Of a stretch of DNA of 64,000 nucleotides, positions 43,519 through 53,599 are shown in pieces (the stretch's first letter is position 1; each line of letters opens with the position of its first letter). The DNA lies in NCBI GenBank assembly GCA_003695915.1, contig RFGF01000014.1, forward strand, positions 1 to 64,000, read 5' to 3'. Position numbers and translations under genes: made by a program. Source of the DNA: Nitrospirota bacterium (lineage in GTDB: Bacteria > Nitrospirota > Nitrospiria > Nitrospirales > UBA8639). The notes under the pieces are model-generated. The model was not told the DNA's origin. It did not search any database and was given only the letters and a program-made list of their open reading frames with translations.

Positions 43519-44991
43519 ATGATGCGTAGACCTCCTCTCGAACTCCAACCCAATTTTGAGCCTTTGTGCTTCCGATTGTTTGTAATATCGATCATCGTAC
43601 TGACCGCATGCGTGTTCGAGGGACCCGCTCATGCGCAATCCATTCTCCATGCCAACCCATCGAACTATCTCTCGTTGCTCGCGACGTTACAACCTGGCGA
43701 TACCTTGTTGCTCGAACCGGGCATTTACGATGCCAATGGCCTGCCGGTTTATGATCTTCATGGAACGAAAGAGCACCCTATCACGATTGCAGGCCCAGAA
43801 TCCGGTCCACGTCCTGTGATTCTCGGTCACGCCAATCAGAATACGGTTCGCATCGACGATGCTAGTTATGTCGTGATCAAAAATCTGGAAATCGACTGCC
43901 GCAATCTTGGCGGCGACGGGGTAAATAATCAAGGTCCATCGCACCACATTACGTTAGAAAATCTTTATATCCATGGGTTCAGTGACAATCAGGGCACGGT
44001 GGGGATTTCCACCAATCACGCACCGGCGTGGTATTGGACTATCAGGCGGAATATCATCACGGACGGCGGAACCGGTATGTATCTCGGGAACTCACCGGGC
44101 ACGGAGCCGTTCATGGCCGGATTGATCGAGTATAATCTGATCTACGACACCATCGGGTACAACACCGAAATCAAGCATCAGAACACGCGCGAAGACCTCC
44201 GCGATTTGCCGGAACTCCCACTGGCGCCGGCCAAGACCATTATTCGGCACAATGTCTTCAGCAAAGCCAACAATGCCTCGACAGGGAGCAAGGCCCGCCC
44301 CAATCTTCTGGTGGGCCATTTCCCCGATGCCGGTCTCGGGAAAGACGATATTTATGAGATTTACGGGAACGTCTTTTATCAAAATCCGACCGGGGAACCG
44401 CTTTTCCAAGGGGAAGGTAACATCGCGTTTTACAACAACCTGGTGATCAATACCGTCGATCCCGATGGCGCCCTGGCTGCTGTACTCATTCGCCCGCACA
44501 ACGGCGTCCCTAAAATGATCCGCGTTTTTCACAATACGATTGTATCCCGGAATCGAGGCATCAGCATCAGTGGAGGCGATCCGGCCTATCAACAAGTAGT
44601 CGTCGGGAACGCTATTTTTTCAGGGAATCCTGTTCAAGCGCCTACGGCGATCGATAATGTGACGGATACCTTCGACCGGGCACCGGATTATTTGGTCGCG
44701 CCGTTCGCTCCCATGGGTCAGATCAATCTGATGCCGAAATTCGGGCAACTGCTCGGTCCTCCGATCGACACGCAGTCCTTCGCCGATGTATTTTCGGATT
44801 GGCATCTCGATTTCAACGGCACGCCACATCAATTTGTTCGCCGGGGAGCCTATGCCGGCGAAGGCGTCAATCCAGGTTGGCAGGTAGCGCTTGAGCGAAA
44901 AACCGACATTCCGCCAGTCATAGATACGATACCTCCGGCGGCACCCAGTCATTTACAGGTTGTCAGTTCTTTGAGAACCGATGTCCCTTGA
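43519..44991 (+). CDS. Exported right-handed beta-helix protein
   Basis: 490 residues. Signal peptide (FVISIIVLTACVFEGPAHA) then SILHANPSNYLSLLATLQPGDTLLLEPGIYD, the standard start of a parallel beta-helix (PL6/pectate-lyase-like) fold, with repeated coils such as HPITIAGPESGPRPVI, YVVIKNLEIDCRN, HHITLENLYIHGFS, WTIRRNIITDGGTGMYLGN and MIRVFHNTIVSRNRGISIS. It may bind or cleave an acidic polysaccharide; no catalytic set can be assigned. The end DTIPPAAPSHLQV looks like the entry to a fibronectin-III-type module that is missing. ATG 43519 is followed at once by a second ATG. Predicted periplasmic or extracellular. Confidence 0.85.
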   Translation: MMRRPPLELQPNFEPLCFRLFVISIIVLTACVFEGPAHAQSILHANPSNYLSLLATLQPGDTLLLEPGIYDANGLPVYDLHGTKEHPITIAGPESGPRPVILGHANQNTVRIDDASYVVIKNLEIDCRNLGGDGVNNQGPSHHITLENLYIHGFSDNQGTVGISTNHAPAWYWTIRRNIITDGGTGMYLGNSPGTEPFMAGLIEYNLIYDTIGYNTEIKHQNTREDLRDLPELPLAPAKTIIRHNVFSKANNASTGSKARPNLLVGHFPDAGLGKDDIYEIYGNVFYQNPTGEPLFQGEGNIAFYNNLVINTVDPDGALAAVLIRPHNGVPKMIRVFHNTIVSRNRGISISGGDPAYQQVVVGNAIFSGNPVQAPTAIDNVTDTFDRAPDYLVAPFAPMGQINLMPKFGQLLGPPIDTQSFADVFSDWHLDFNGTPHQFVRRGAYAGEGVNPGWQVALERKTDIPPVIDTIPPAAPSHLQVVSSLRTDVP

Positions 44992-45142
44992 CCAGCGATG
45001 CAAGAGACTCGATGCCCATACTTCCGACGATGGCAATCCACTCATGGAATGAATCCTATGCGGAATATGTCGATATTCATGATACGCTTGACGACAGGAA
45101 TGAGACTCACCGAACGATTATCATCATGACGAAGGAGCCGAT

Positions 45143-47776
45143 ATGAATCTTCACCGTTGGACAATCGAGAGAATGACTACCAGAACAGCCAATTCCATGA
45201 TCGCGGCCTGGCAGTCCATCTCTGCGATGATCTTCCTCATGACTCTGGGGATCTTCCACGTTGCTGACTGTTGGGCCAACCCGATCGATCAACTGAAGCC
45301 CGGCGAATGGTATGAAGTGCCCAATTCCCATCTCCGCGATGTCGTTCCCAGTTATCCGACTTACATCGGAGATCCTGCAAATATCGTAAGAGCTTGGAAT
45401 AGCGCTGCTTACGACACCACACGCGATCGTCTCATCGTAACCGGAGGCGGCCACAACGATTACGGAGGCAACGAGGTGTATGTGTTCGATATGAACACAC
45501 TCACTTGGTCGCGGATCTGGGGCCCGAGCCCCAATATTCCCAAACCCAACAGCCGCACGAGCTGCGTTGAAACGGAAAGCGACGGGAACCCTGTCTCGCG
45601 CCACACGTATGACGGGCTCGAATATTTGCCCAACGTGGACAAGTTCTGGATGCACGGGGGATCCAAATATTGCAGCGGAGGAAGCTCGAGCAAGTGGACG
45701 TGGACATTCGATTTTGCTACTGGGCAATGGCAAAAAGTCGCAGATGCGCCCTACCGTTCGACACTCGAAATGGTCAGCGCCTACGATCCTTTAACCGGTG
45801 AAGTCCTCGTCGCTGGAAAGTCGAGCTGGCAAAAATTGATCGCCTATGATCCGGTTACAGATACGTGGTCCGTGCGCGGAGATTTGCCGATCGATTGGCC
45901 GCAAACCGCGACAGTCGAAACCAAACGTCATTGGTTCATTTCACTCGGCGGAGGCAAGGTCTGGAAATACGACCTGAACACATCCGGCACCGCTCAACGC
46001 GAAGAACTGGTGACGACAGGAGCGACCGACATGGTGTTCGTTCAATATCCCGGTGTGGCCTATGACCCGGTCAGCGATCGAATCGTGGCCTGGCATGGCG
46101 GTCCGTATGTCTATGCACTCGATCTCGACACATTGATATGGAGGAAGCTCCTGCCGACTAATTCCGTGACGCCTGCACCGGCACCCAAACAAGGAACCTA
46201 TGGTCGATGGCAATACGTTCCTTCCAAAAACCTGTTTATCGGCGTGACCGGAGTCGACGACAATGTCTGGATCTACCGCCTCAGCGACAACGCCGAAACC
46301 GCATCTTCTCCGCCGCCCGATTCGACTCCACCATCCGTTTCGATTGTTTCTCCTTCGCAGGGAGCGACCATCTCCGGTTCCCTGACACTTCAGGCAACGG
46401 CTTCCGATAGCTCGGGAATAGCCGGCCTCACCTTTTTCATCGACGGTCAGGCTATCGCTAACGAAGATACCCAAGCTCCCTTCGAAGTCAATTGGAATTC
46501 AGCTACCATTAGTGATGGCACTTATACCCTGCAAGCCACCGCAAGGGATGCAGTAGGAAATATTGCCACTGACTCGATCACCGTGACCATTGCCAATGCG
46601 TCCGTCACCAAAAGTGCCGGACCGCCTCCCTCTCCTCCTACGGCACCAATCGATATCCCGACTGGAGTGTTTGTGGCGTTGGAATGGCCCGATGGTCCGC
46701 CCATAGGTGTCGAAAACTCCAAACATGTGACTTGGGCACACAATCCCATCGACGGTCGCCTCTATTCGATGGGTGGAGATATGTCAGGTAATAACGATAG
46801 TTACGGCAATTCCTATCGACAGGATATGTATTCCTTTTCCATCGCGGAACGCTGGGCCAACAAGGCAGACAAGAATGCCGGCTGGCGCCAGGAATTCCCG
46901 TACTGTTCTCCCGGAGGAAACAGCGTGCAACCCAAATCCCCGGATTTTGTCGGTTGGACATGGGACCCTACGCGCAATGTCTTCTGGATGGTTCCCGGCA
47001 CCATGGTTCTGCCGGTCAAGCAAGCTTGCCCAGATCGAACGGTGAGCAAAGATGATGATGAACATTACAAATATAAGCATATCATGACCTATAACCCTTT
47101 CGAGCCCGATCTGACCAAGCGCTGGACTGATTGGGGGAAAGTTCCATCACTTCCTGGACGTGGCGAAACGTGGCAAAGCGTCTACGATCCGGTGACGGAC
47201 ACGATCATCCGTTTCGGGCATTCCAAACAAGTGGCCGATATCTACGACGTCAAAACGCAGACTTGGACTACGATCGGCTTTGGATCCAACGCCGTCGGCG
47301 GCACGGTCCGAATCGGGCGCTCTTCGCTCTCGCCCGACTTCGAAAACCGGGTCATTTATGCTGTGGATATCATCGCCGGGCGCTTGATGCGATGGCATAT
47401 GGATCAACAGATCCTCGAAGATTTGGGACCAGTTCCCGATGGGCCTTACAGCGGAGCGCTAGCGGACGGCTATTCGGCATGGGATAGCGTGAATAAAGTG
47501 CTGCTCTTTTTTCATCAAGTCACTCATACCTTGCATGTGTATCATCCCGATACCGGAACATGGGAAACGCCGCCTCAACCTACAGATCCTCCGGGGCTGG
47601 TCCCCGACGTCAAGCATTCCATCGTATTCGATCCTTACCAAAATGTGTTGGCCCTGCTCGGGCATCGAGATGATAATCACGATTATCCATATCTGTACCT
47701 CTATCGCTATAAAAATGGAAATCTGAAAATAGATAGCGTTCCTCCATCTCCTCCAACAGGATTGACGATCGACTGA
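45143..47776 (+). CDS. Exported two-part kelch-like protein with Ig-like linker
   Basis: 877 residues. Signal peptide (ISAMIFLMTLGIFHVADCWA). Two kelch-like beta-propeller halves (about 45-385 and 500-865) show repeated patterns such as IVTGGGHNDYGGNEVYVFD, TWSRIWGPS, KFWMHGGSKYCSGG, LYSMGGDMSGNNDSYG. Between them is an Ig-like domain (about 395-490; PPSVSIVSPSQGATISGSL, ATARDAVGNIATDSITVT). The end DSVPPSPPTGLTI again looks like a cut-off module boundary. AAGGAG precedes ATG 45143. It follows the beta-helix gene after 151 bases and probably shares its promoter. The role is unknown; binding of a surface glycan is a reasonable guess. Confidence 0.8.
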   Translation: MNLHRWTIERMTTRTANSMIAAWQSISAMIFLMTLGIFHVADCWANPIDQLKPGEWYEVPNSHLRDVVPSYPTYIGDPANIVRAWNSAAYDTTRDRLIVTGGGHNDYGGNEVYVFDMNTLTWSRIWGPSPNIPKPNSRTSCVETESDGNPVSRHTYDGLEYLPNVDKFWMHGGSKYCSGGSSSKWTWTFDFATGQWQKVADAPYRSTLEMVSAYDPLTGEVLVAGKSSWQKLIAYDPVTDTWSVRGDLPIDWPQTATVETKRHWFISLGGGKVWKYDLNTSGTAQREELVTTGATDMVFVQYPGVAYDPVSDRIVAWHGGPYVYALDLDTLIWRKLLPTNSVTPAPAPKQGTYGRWQYVPSKNLFIGVTGVDDNVWIYRLSDNAETASSPPPDSTPPSVSIVSPSQGATISGSLTLQATASDSSGIAGLTFFIDGQAIANEDTQAPFEVNWNSATISDGTYTLQATARDAVGNIATDSITVTIANASVTKSAGPPPSPPTAPIDIPTGVFVALEWPDGPPIGVENSKHVTWAHNPIDGRLYSMGGDMSGNNDSYGNSYRQDMYSFSIAERWANKADKNAGWRQEFPYCSPGGNSVQPKSPDFVGWTWDPTRNVFWMVPGTMVLPVKQACPDRTVSKDDDEHYKYKHIMTYNPFEPDLTKRWTDWGKVPSLPGRGETWQSVYDPVTDTIIRFGHSKQVADIYDVKTQTWTTIGFGSNAVGGTVRIGRSSLSPDFENRVIYAVDIIAGRLMRWHMDQQILEDLGPVPDGPYSGALADGYSAWDSVNKVLLFFHQVTHTLHVYHPDTGTWETPPQPTDPPGLVPDVKHSIVFDPYQNVLALLGHRDDNHDYPYLYLYRYKNGNLKIDSVPPSPPTGLTID

Positions 47777-48589
47777 TATAGGGTTCCCATGTGCTTAAAT
47801 CAATCCTTAGCACGTTCGCGCTGACATTCTCTGCCGAAAACGCGACAGCCACAACAATTTGCCCTATTAGTTGCCTCCTCAATGCGAGGGCTCAAACCGC
47901 TAACGAGGCGTTTTGCATGCTCAGCCGGCTGAGTCGATGCCTCAACGATCATCGTTCAGCATCCAGTAAGATCTTAATAATCTATTCATCTATACATTTT
48001 CCGTTTATTCTGCCGGCCCTTCGCGGACATTTTGCGAGACAACGGGGCTGTGAGTTATCAATTGACACACGAAGCTGGTGGAACTCGCCCATCAACCTAC
48101 AAAGACCAATCCGAACGGCAACGGACCTGTATTCCTAGCGCATCGTGAAATATCCGATTCCATCACTGACTGAGTCTGATAACCATCCTGCTGAATACGT
48201 AAAAGAAGAAATTGTTTTGCGAGAATTTGTGCAGATTCAGATTGGCATTCACGATGGCATCGGATCTAAGTCATCCAACCCAAATGTACGAACAAGTTCG
48301 CAAGCGCTTGATTCAGACCGAACTTGGACAAGAGGAGACAATCGATTGATACGGTTCTCATCATCATGAACTCACCAGCTCTGGCAAGTAAAAGCAATTG
48401 CGCAACGCAATTCTGCTGTCTAGCACTGAACACCAATAGCCCTGATGACGGGAAGTCACATGCTGAATGAGCAGTTCCGCTATTGGTTCATCATGATGGT
48501 CAACGCGTGAAATGGGCGTTGAAGCTCTGGAAAAACTCCTATGGGACCGACAAAAGTAACTCGCGGCCCTCTGCAAGGTACTTGATAGG
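47777..48589. other. Low-GC gap between converging genes
   Basis: About 810 bases between the kelch-like gene and the GT4 gene, more AT-rich than its flanks. No open frame is convincing. A 31-codon frame at 48254-48349 (MASDLSHPTQMYEQVRKRL, then IQTELGQEETID) has protein-like composition but no ribosome binding site and may be a remnant. A 5-base hairpin AGGCT/AGCCT at 48582-48595 overlaps the GT4 stop. This stretch could mark the edge of an acquired segment. Confidence 0.5.
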
Positions 48590-49888
48590 CTAAAGAGCCT
48601 TGTCCCGCATCGGGGAATTCGCAGCATTGGCGCATTCGGCCTGTCGAACAGTGGAGCACTGATTCATGACCTCGGCAAGATTTCCGGTCAGCGCCATACG
48701 ATCGAACTGCTTGAGCTCGCGGTAAAACCACTGAGCCTCACCCCGCTTCCACGTTTCGTACAAAGCACGCAACACAGTACACAGTCGCTCGTGATCAGAC
48801 GGCTCAATACTCCAGCACCCTGCAAATTGTCGAACCAAACGTGACGTTTCTCCTTCGTCCGCAATCACGACTATCGGACGTCCGATCCGCAAATATTCGA
48901 AGATCTTGGCAGGAATCAAGACACGAGTATCATCCGATGCTTGAATACCCACCAAAACCGCAGCCTGCTGCATCCGGCGCAGCGCTTGCTCGTGGGATAC
49001 TCTCGGCTCGACGAGAATCACGCCGTCCAATCCGAATCGATCGATCATGTCTTGAAATTCCTGCGACTGCATCCATCCTATCCCACTGAGGAATGTCAAA
49101 CGAACGTCCTCCTTGAGCATTTGTCCAGTTTGAATAAGCCGTGCCATGGCGCACATGAGCGGTTCAGGATTGCGATATTGTTTCGTGATCAACCCAGCAT
49201 GCAAAAGCTCGAATACTGGTGGCTGAGCGCAAACCATGTCTGCAGCGAAATCCGCTTCATCATATCCGTTGTAGATCACCGTCCCCTGTCGATCCCGACT
49301 TTGTGGGTAGTGGGTTAAGATTTGATGCAGCAAGGCAGGAGTTGTTGCGATGACTCGATCGGCCTGTTCTAGAATTTTTTCTTCCATTCGTGTTTCAATT
49401 TTTCGACGAAGGCTACCCATAGGAGGATGAACCGCATCGACCCACGGGTCGCGATAGTCGGCAACCCAAGGAATATGAGTCCACCGCTTGAGCCAATAGC
49501 CAATCAAATGGGCGCTCGGTGGCGGCGCTGTCGAATATATTGCTGTGATAGGAAATTTGCGTATTAGATACAACCCTTCCCATAAAGCGAAAGGAATCCA
49601 GCCGACCATTCGGTCGGGAACAGCCAAAAACCCCGGATAATGCCCGGCAACAGCTAAATGCCGACTGATCACGATGGCCCTGGTCCGATGAATATCAATT
49701 TCTGATACTAATTCCTGCTCCAATGACCAGTCCAGCGTTTCATACAAATGGGGCTTGACCGTCAAAATGTGCGGAATCCACCCAAATTGTGGCAGATATT
49801 TGGCAAACTTCAAAGGACGCAATACACCGCTACTCCCACCATCTGGGGGAAAATGATAGGTCACAAGGAGGACATGCTTAGAAATCAC
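48590..49888 (-). CDS. Family 4-type glycosyltransferase
   Basis: 432 residues, GT-B fold. N-terminus VLLVTYHFPPDGGSSGVLR with the glycine-rich acceptor loop, AIYSTAPPPSAHLIGYWLK, WVADYRDPWVDAVHP, and the C-terminal nucleotide-sugar half with VIYNGYDEADF, FELLHAGLITKQYRNPE, LVGIQASDDTRVLIPAKIFEYL (the ExE-like donor site) and GRPIVVIADEGE. It is the last gene of the - strand polysaccharide cluster in this window and starts with GTG 49888 in a GTGA overlap with the heparinase-like gene, so it is translationally coupled. Confidence 0.88.
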   Translation of the reverse strand: MISKHVLLVTYHFPPDGGSSGVLRPLKFAKYLPQFGWIPHILTVKPHLYETLDWSLEQELVSEIDIHRTRAIVISRHLAVAGHYPGFLAVPDRMVGWIPFALWEGLYLIRKFPITAIYSTAPPPSAHLIGYWLKRWTHIPWVADYRDPWVDAVHPPMGSLRRKIETRMEEKILEQADRVIATTPALLHQILTHYPQSRDRQGTVIYNGYDEADFAADMVCAQPPVFELLHAGLITKQYRNPEPLMCAMARLIQTGQMLKEDVRLTFLSGIGWMQSQEFQDMIDRFGLDGVILVEPRVSHEQALRRMQQAAVLVGIQASDDTRVLIPAKIFEYLRIGRPIVVIADEGETSRLVRQFAGCWSIEPSDHERLCTVLRALYETWKRGEAQWFYRELKQFDRMALTGNLAEVMNQCSTVRQAECANAANSPMRDKAL

Positions 49889-51894
49889 GGTTTGTTCGAA
49901 TCGAACAGGTGTGGTGAAGAGGGAGAACGACCGAACACCTGATATGACCCATCAGGATCGAAATGGAGTGTCATGCTTTGATCGTCAGTTTCAATTGTCA
50001 GACACATACCGCTCTCAGTCGTATGCCAGAGCAGCGGACGAGAATTGGGGGACTGTGAATCGGCTGCCCGCATTATGCACAACCCAAATCCAACATGAGC
50101 CCCCTTTGCTTCCAGCACCATCACGGGAACCGACTGTTTCTGTCGATTCCCCACACATCGCCAACCTCGCTCTACACGGATCGGCTGGTGCTCCTGGCAA
50201 GTATCGGGATCACACACAATATGTGCGGCCATTGCCAATCGAACGCTCTCTCCATCAACATGCCACACACCATTCTGTGCAGCTTGCGGAACAATGCTCA
50301 AAAGAGGAGCCAGGTGCGTTCGTTGTTGGAACCGGTGCAGGACGTCAGATGCAAGCCAATCGACCACACAAAGACCACGCGAAGGCAATAAGACGAAGGT
50401 GCGGCGAATTCTGGCTCCCGCTTCGATGCGTTCGAGGCCGAGACCGATCTCGTTTTCCCTTACCGTCCAGTGAAGGATAGCCGAGCGTCCGATGCGATGA
50501 TCCAGTCCATCAACAACGACCGTATTATGCGCCATCGAACTCAGAAACCACTCTCGTTCGCGGTGGCCATATTCATACGGCCCTCCGGCATCGACGACGA
50601 TTTCTCGATCACCAATCATGTATTCAAAGGACAACGTGTCTCGATGGATATGCGCTGTGGAAAAAGTCGAAAGACGCACAAGACAAGTATGGGCAAGCTG
50701 TGCCTGTTCCGCTGAGGTGCGCAGCAGAGCATATCCGGATTGAGGGAAAAGTTGACTCGGTAACATCGAGCTACCCGCGCCGGGTTGTCCGTTTCCCATT
50801 GTCAGCTTTGTTTCCACCTCGAATACGGCCTGCTGGACCCGAGGGCTAACGAACGAGTTGCACGATGTGTCGCCAAAGGCTGCCAATCGACCATCTGGCT
50901 TGATAAAGATCTGCACAGCCTGGCACATCGACTGCAAGCGCTCCAAAAAAGATGTTGAAAACGGTGTATCATAAGCTGCGCTCAAATCCACCGCCGCCAA
51001 AAACTGGTCAAGCACATAACAATGATAAAATGGTGAATGTTCGATATGGATCCCTTCATCGGTCACGTTGGTTGCCATTTGAGCTTCGAGCCGCGCTCGT
51101 CCTAGACTGACCCACTGCGAGGCTCGTGACCATAAGGGAATCACCAATCCGGCAATGAGCAATGCATAGGCCTGTGTAACTCCGTGGTTGTGGTCGCTTC
51201 GGTAGAACCATGGATGGGTCAAGCGTTCAGCGTGACGATGAATCATTCCCGCAATCTTGGACAGTTGGCTGTCATCGTGATCGATCTCCCGCAGTCGAAG
51301 CCAACACTGACATAATACAATGCACCGCAATGCCGTAATGTGATCATCCCATATCCAATCATTCGTTTCGCGATCCAATTGAGTGGGCAACCATCGGGTA
51401 AGAATCCCTAACAGCCAGGCCATGACCTCTCGTCGATGATGACGGATCGCATAATCGAGAATCAGCGATAGCCAATGGAGTGTATGGAAATGAAAGCGAG
51501 GAGTATTGTCCCACCCTTCTGAGGGATCTGTGCTTTGATCCGGCAAAGCGGACAGGTGCAGACGATAGCCTCCGTAGATTATCGCTTCTCCTGCCGCCAA
51601 CAAGTCCTCATCTCCGTGCCATTCCTCATCTTCCTTCACCAGTTGAGGATACCGAGGATATATCGGATACGGAGGAGACCATAGACGACGAAGGCGTTCA
51701 GTATCGATGACGGGTCGGTCATACTTGGAGACGATGGTATTGAGCAACTGATGTATCGACGTAATACCGAACCAGAGCCATGTCCCTAGTCGCCATGAAT
51801 ATCGCTTCCGGATGAACTGAGCCTTGGCGGCAGCTAGAGAGCCGGCTTTATCAATCAGCGTTCGCACGATGACCCATTTTGTTTTCTGCGACAC
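49885..51894 (-). CDS. Heparinase II/III-like protein
   Basis: 669 residues. An N-terminal alpha/alpha toroid (FHFHTLHWLSLILDYAIRHH, LPTQLDRETNDWIWDDHITALR, DHNHGVTQAYALLIAG) precedes a heparinase II/III beta-sandwich with FSTAHIHRDTLSFEYMIGDR, EIVVDAGGPYEYGHRERE, WFLSSMAHNTVVVDG. The Tyr and His of HSPFYHCYVLD and AHIHRD are candidates for the catalytic set. Genes of this type are common in exopolysaccharide loci, where they probably trim uronic-acid glycans. No signal peptide is obvious. GTG 51894 lies 2 bases past the flippase stop, with AAGGG upstream. Confidence 0.87.
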   Translation of the reverse strand: MSQKTKWVIVRTLIDKAGSLAAAKAQFIRKRYSWRLGTWLWFGITSIHQLLNTIVSKYDRPVIDTERLRRLWSPPYPIYPRYPQLVKEDEEWHGDEDLLAAGEAIIYGGYRLHLSALPDQSTDPSEGWDNTPRFHFHTLHWLSLILDYAIRHHRREVMAWLLGILTRWLPTQLDRETNDWIWDDHITALRCIVLCQCWLRLREIDHDDSQLSKIAGMIHRHAERLTHPWFYRSDHNHGVTQAYALLIAGLVIPLWSRASQWVSLGRARLEAQMATNVTDEGIHIEHSPFYHCYVLDQFLAAVDLSAAYDTPFSTSFLERLQSMCQAVQIFIKPDGRLAAFGDTSCNSFVSPRVQQAVFEVETKLTMGNGQPGAGSSMLPSQLFPQSGYALLRTSAEQAQLAHTCLVRLSTFSTAHIHRDTLSFEYMIGDREIVVDAGGPYEYGHREREWFLSSMAHNTVVVDGLDHRIGRSAILHWTVRENEIGLGLERIEAGARIRRTFVLLPSRGLCVVDWLASDVLHRFQQRTHLAPLLSIVPQAAQNGVWHVDGESVRLAMAAHIVCDPDTCQEHQPIRVERGWRCVGNRQKQSVPVMVLEAKGAHVGFGLCIMRAADSQSPNSRPLLWHTTESGMCLTIETDDQSMTLHFDPDGSYQVFGRSPSSPHLFDSNKP

Positions 51895-51896
51895 CG

Positions 51897-53363
51897 CTAC
51901 CCTTGAGCAGGTCGCCCAACGAGCATTTGCAATGCCGAACGGAGTTCCTGGCTCAATTGCCGATCACGCATCCACACCAAAACCCCGTATGAAAGCGCGC
52001 CAGCGCTTATCTCCGCTCCGAGACGGATGCCTGCAGGCGCCGCACTCACGCCATGGGCGACACCGAGAACGGTGACAGCCATGCCGAGGGCGGCAAGGCA
52101 GGAAGGCATCAGTTGCTGCCAGTAACGAGCAACAGAGATGTCAATTTCACGCAGGCTGAGCCAGAGCAACACAACTCGGCTCAATCCATACGCTGCCAAC
52201 CAAGCGATTCCTGCACCAATTAGTTCTCCATAAAATGCCCCAATGCCCATCGCGATAGGGAGCGCGATTCCGGCAGCCAGCGAATAGCGGAACAATAATC
52301 CTGTTCGATCACGAGCCGTCAAAAGCGGAGCGGAGAGCAAGGGAAGAACATAAAACAAGCCCCCAAGACAAAACAGTTGAAATATCGGAACCATGGGCAA
52401 CCATTTGGCCGTCAGCAACACCAGGACAACATCATGCGCCACGAGAGCCAGCCCGATCTGCACGGGAAACGCGATCAATGCCAAGTACTTAGATATTGTC
52501 AAGAAATGGTCTTGTAACGCTTGCGGAGAATGCTGCACCTTGGAAAATATCGGCAAACAGAGCTGCGCAATGAGCTGCGTGGAGAGCTTGTGAATCGGGT
52601 TATTTTTTCCTAACGATCCCGCCATCGAATAAAACCCTAAGGCTTCTTGGCCCAGTATCCGGCCGATCAGGGAGACTGTGGCGACATCGGACAATGTGTT
52701 GGTCACAGCATTCGCCCCCGCGACTCGGATACTGAATCGCAAGAGATCGCCAAGATCCTGAAAAGACACAGTCAGCCCAGGCCACCATCGAGCAGCCACC
52801 ACATAACAGGCATTCTTGACGACCGCACGAACGAGGTGTCCCAGGACCAACGCCCAAACCCCATAGCCCATCCATGCTAACCCGAGCGAAACCAGAGAAC
52901 CCGTGATAACCCCATACGCTTCGGCCAGCGACCGTTGTTTAAAGTCGATCTCCTTCGTCAACAAGCTATAGGGGATCATGCCCATTGCATTGAGCAGAAA
53001 GATAACACAGAGAAGTTGGATGATCCCTCGTAATTGGGGTTCCTGGTAAAACGCTGCCGCCATTCCCGCCAGGCCGATCCCCACACTTCCCACAACCAGA
53101 CTTCCGATAAAGGCGATCCAAAACAATGTATTGATCTGCTCCTTCGTCAGCCCTTGGCGTTGAATAATCGCGGAACTCAATCCATATTCCTGAAACAATT
53201 CCAACAACGCGATCACAGCCAGTGCCATCGCATAAACGCCATAATCGCTCGGAGAGAGCAGACGAGCCAGCACAATCGTCACAGCCCAAGAGAGACCTTG
53301 AACCCACAGCCGCGTGCCGATAAACCAGGCCATGGATCGGATGACTTTAGTTTTTAGATCCAT
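51897..53363 (-). CDS. Wzx-type polysaccharide flippase
   Basis: About 488 residues with roughly a dozen or more membrane helices and MOP-superfamily features: MAWFIGTRLWVQGLSWAVTI, VLARLLSPSDYGVYAMALAV, GLSSAIIQRQGLTKEQIN near the N-terminus. It would move lipid-linked oligosaccharide across the inner membrane. The tail is cytoplasmic and basic (WMRDRQLSQELRSAL). ATG 53363 is preferred over TTG 53387. It follows a repeat-rich gap of nearly 690 bases after wecB, so a separate promoter is likely. Confidence 0.9.
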   Translation of the reverse strand: MDLKTKVIRSMAWFIGTRLWVQGLSWAVTIVLARLLSPSDYGVYAMALAVIALLELFQEYGLSSAIIQRQGLTKEQINTLFWIAFIGSLVVGSVGIGLAGMAAAFYQEPQLRGIIQLLCVIFLLNAMGMIPYSLLTKEIDFKQRSLAEAYGVITGSLVSLGLAWMGYGVWALVLGHLVRAVVKNACYVVAARWWPGLTVSFQDLGDLLRFSIRVAGANAVTNTLSDVATVSLIGRILGQEALGFYSMAGSLGKNNPIHKLSTQLIAQLCLPIFSKVQHSPQALQDHFLTISKYLALIAFPVQIGLALVAHDVVLVLLTAKWLPMVPIFQLFCLGGLFYVLPLLSAPLLTARDRTGLLFRYSLAAGIALPIAMGIGAFYGELIGAGIAWLAAYGLSRVVLLWLSLREIDISVARYWQQLMPSCLAALGMAVTVLGVAHGVSAAPAGIRLGAEISAGALSYGVLVWMRDRQLSQELRSALQMLVGRPAQG

Positions 53364-53493
53364 GGCGACACCAATGGGGCTGGGCAATGGTCACAAGAAG
53401 ACAGCATGTGTGCGCAGTAATCATGGCTCTATCAGCAGATGCACAGCATTATGTGGATCTCGAAAAGATGGGAGGCGACTACGAAAAACATAG

Positions 53494-53538
53494 CGACCGA
53501 TAACGGTCGGAAACCGACAGAGCGAGTCGAATCGCTCT
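53494..53538. repeat. Two adjacent hairpins upstream of the flippase gene
   Basis: CGACCG (53494-53499) pairs with CGGTCG (53504-53509) around ATAA, and AGAGCGA (53519-53525) pairs with TCGCTCT (53532-53538) around GTCGAA. Read on the - strand the CGACCG hairpin is followed after a few bases by TTTTT, so it might end the wecB transcript. Confidence 0.45.
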
Positions 53539-53599
53539 CTTGTATGGATGCTCGCTGAATCAGAGCCGCCAGACGTAGAAACGCGGTATGTCCGACACA

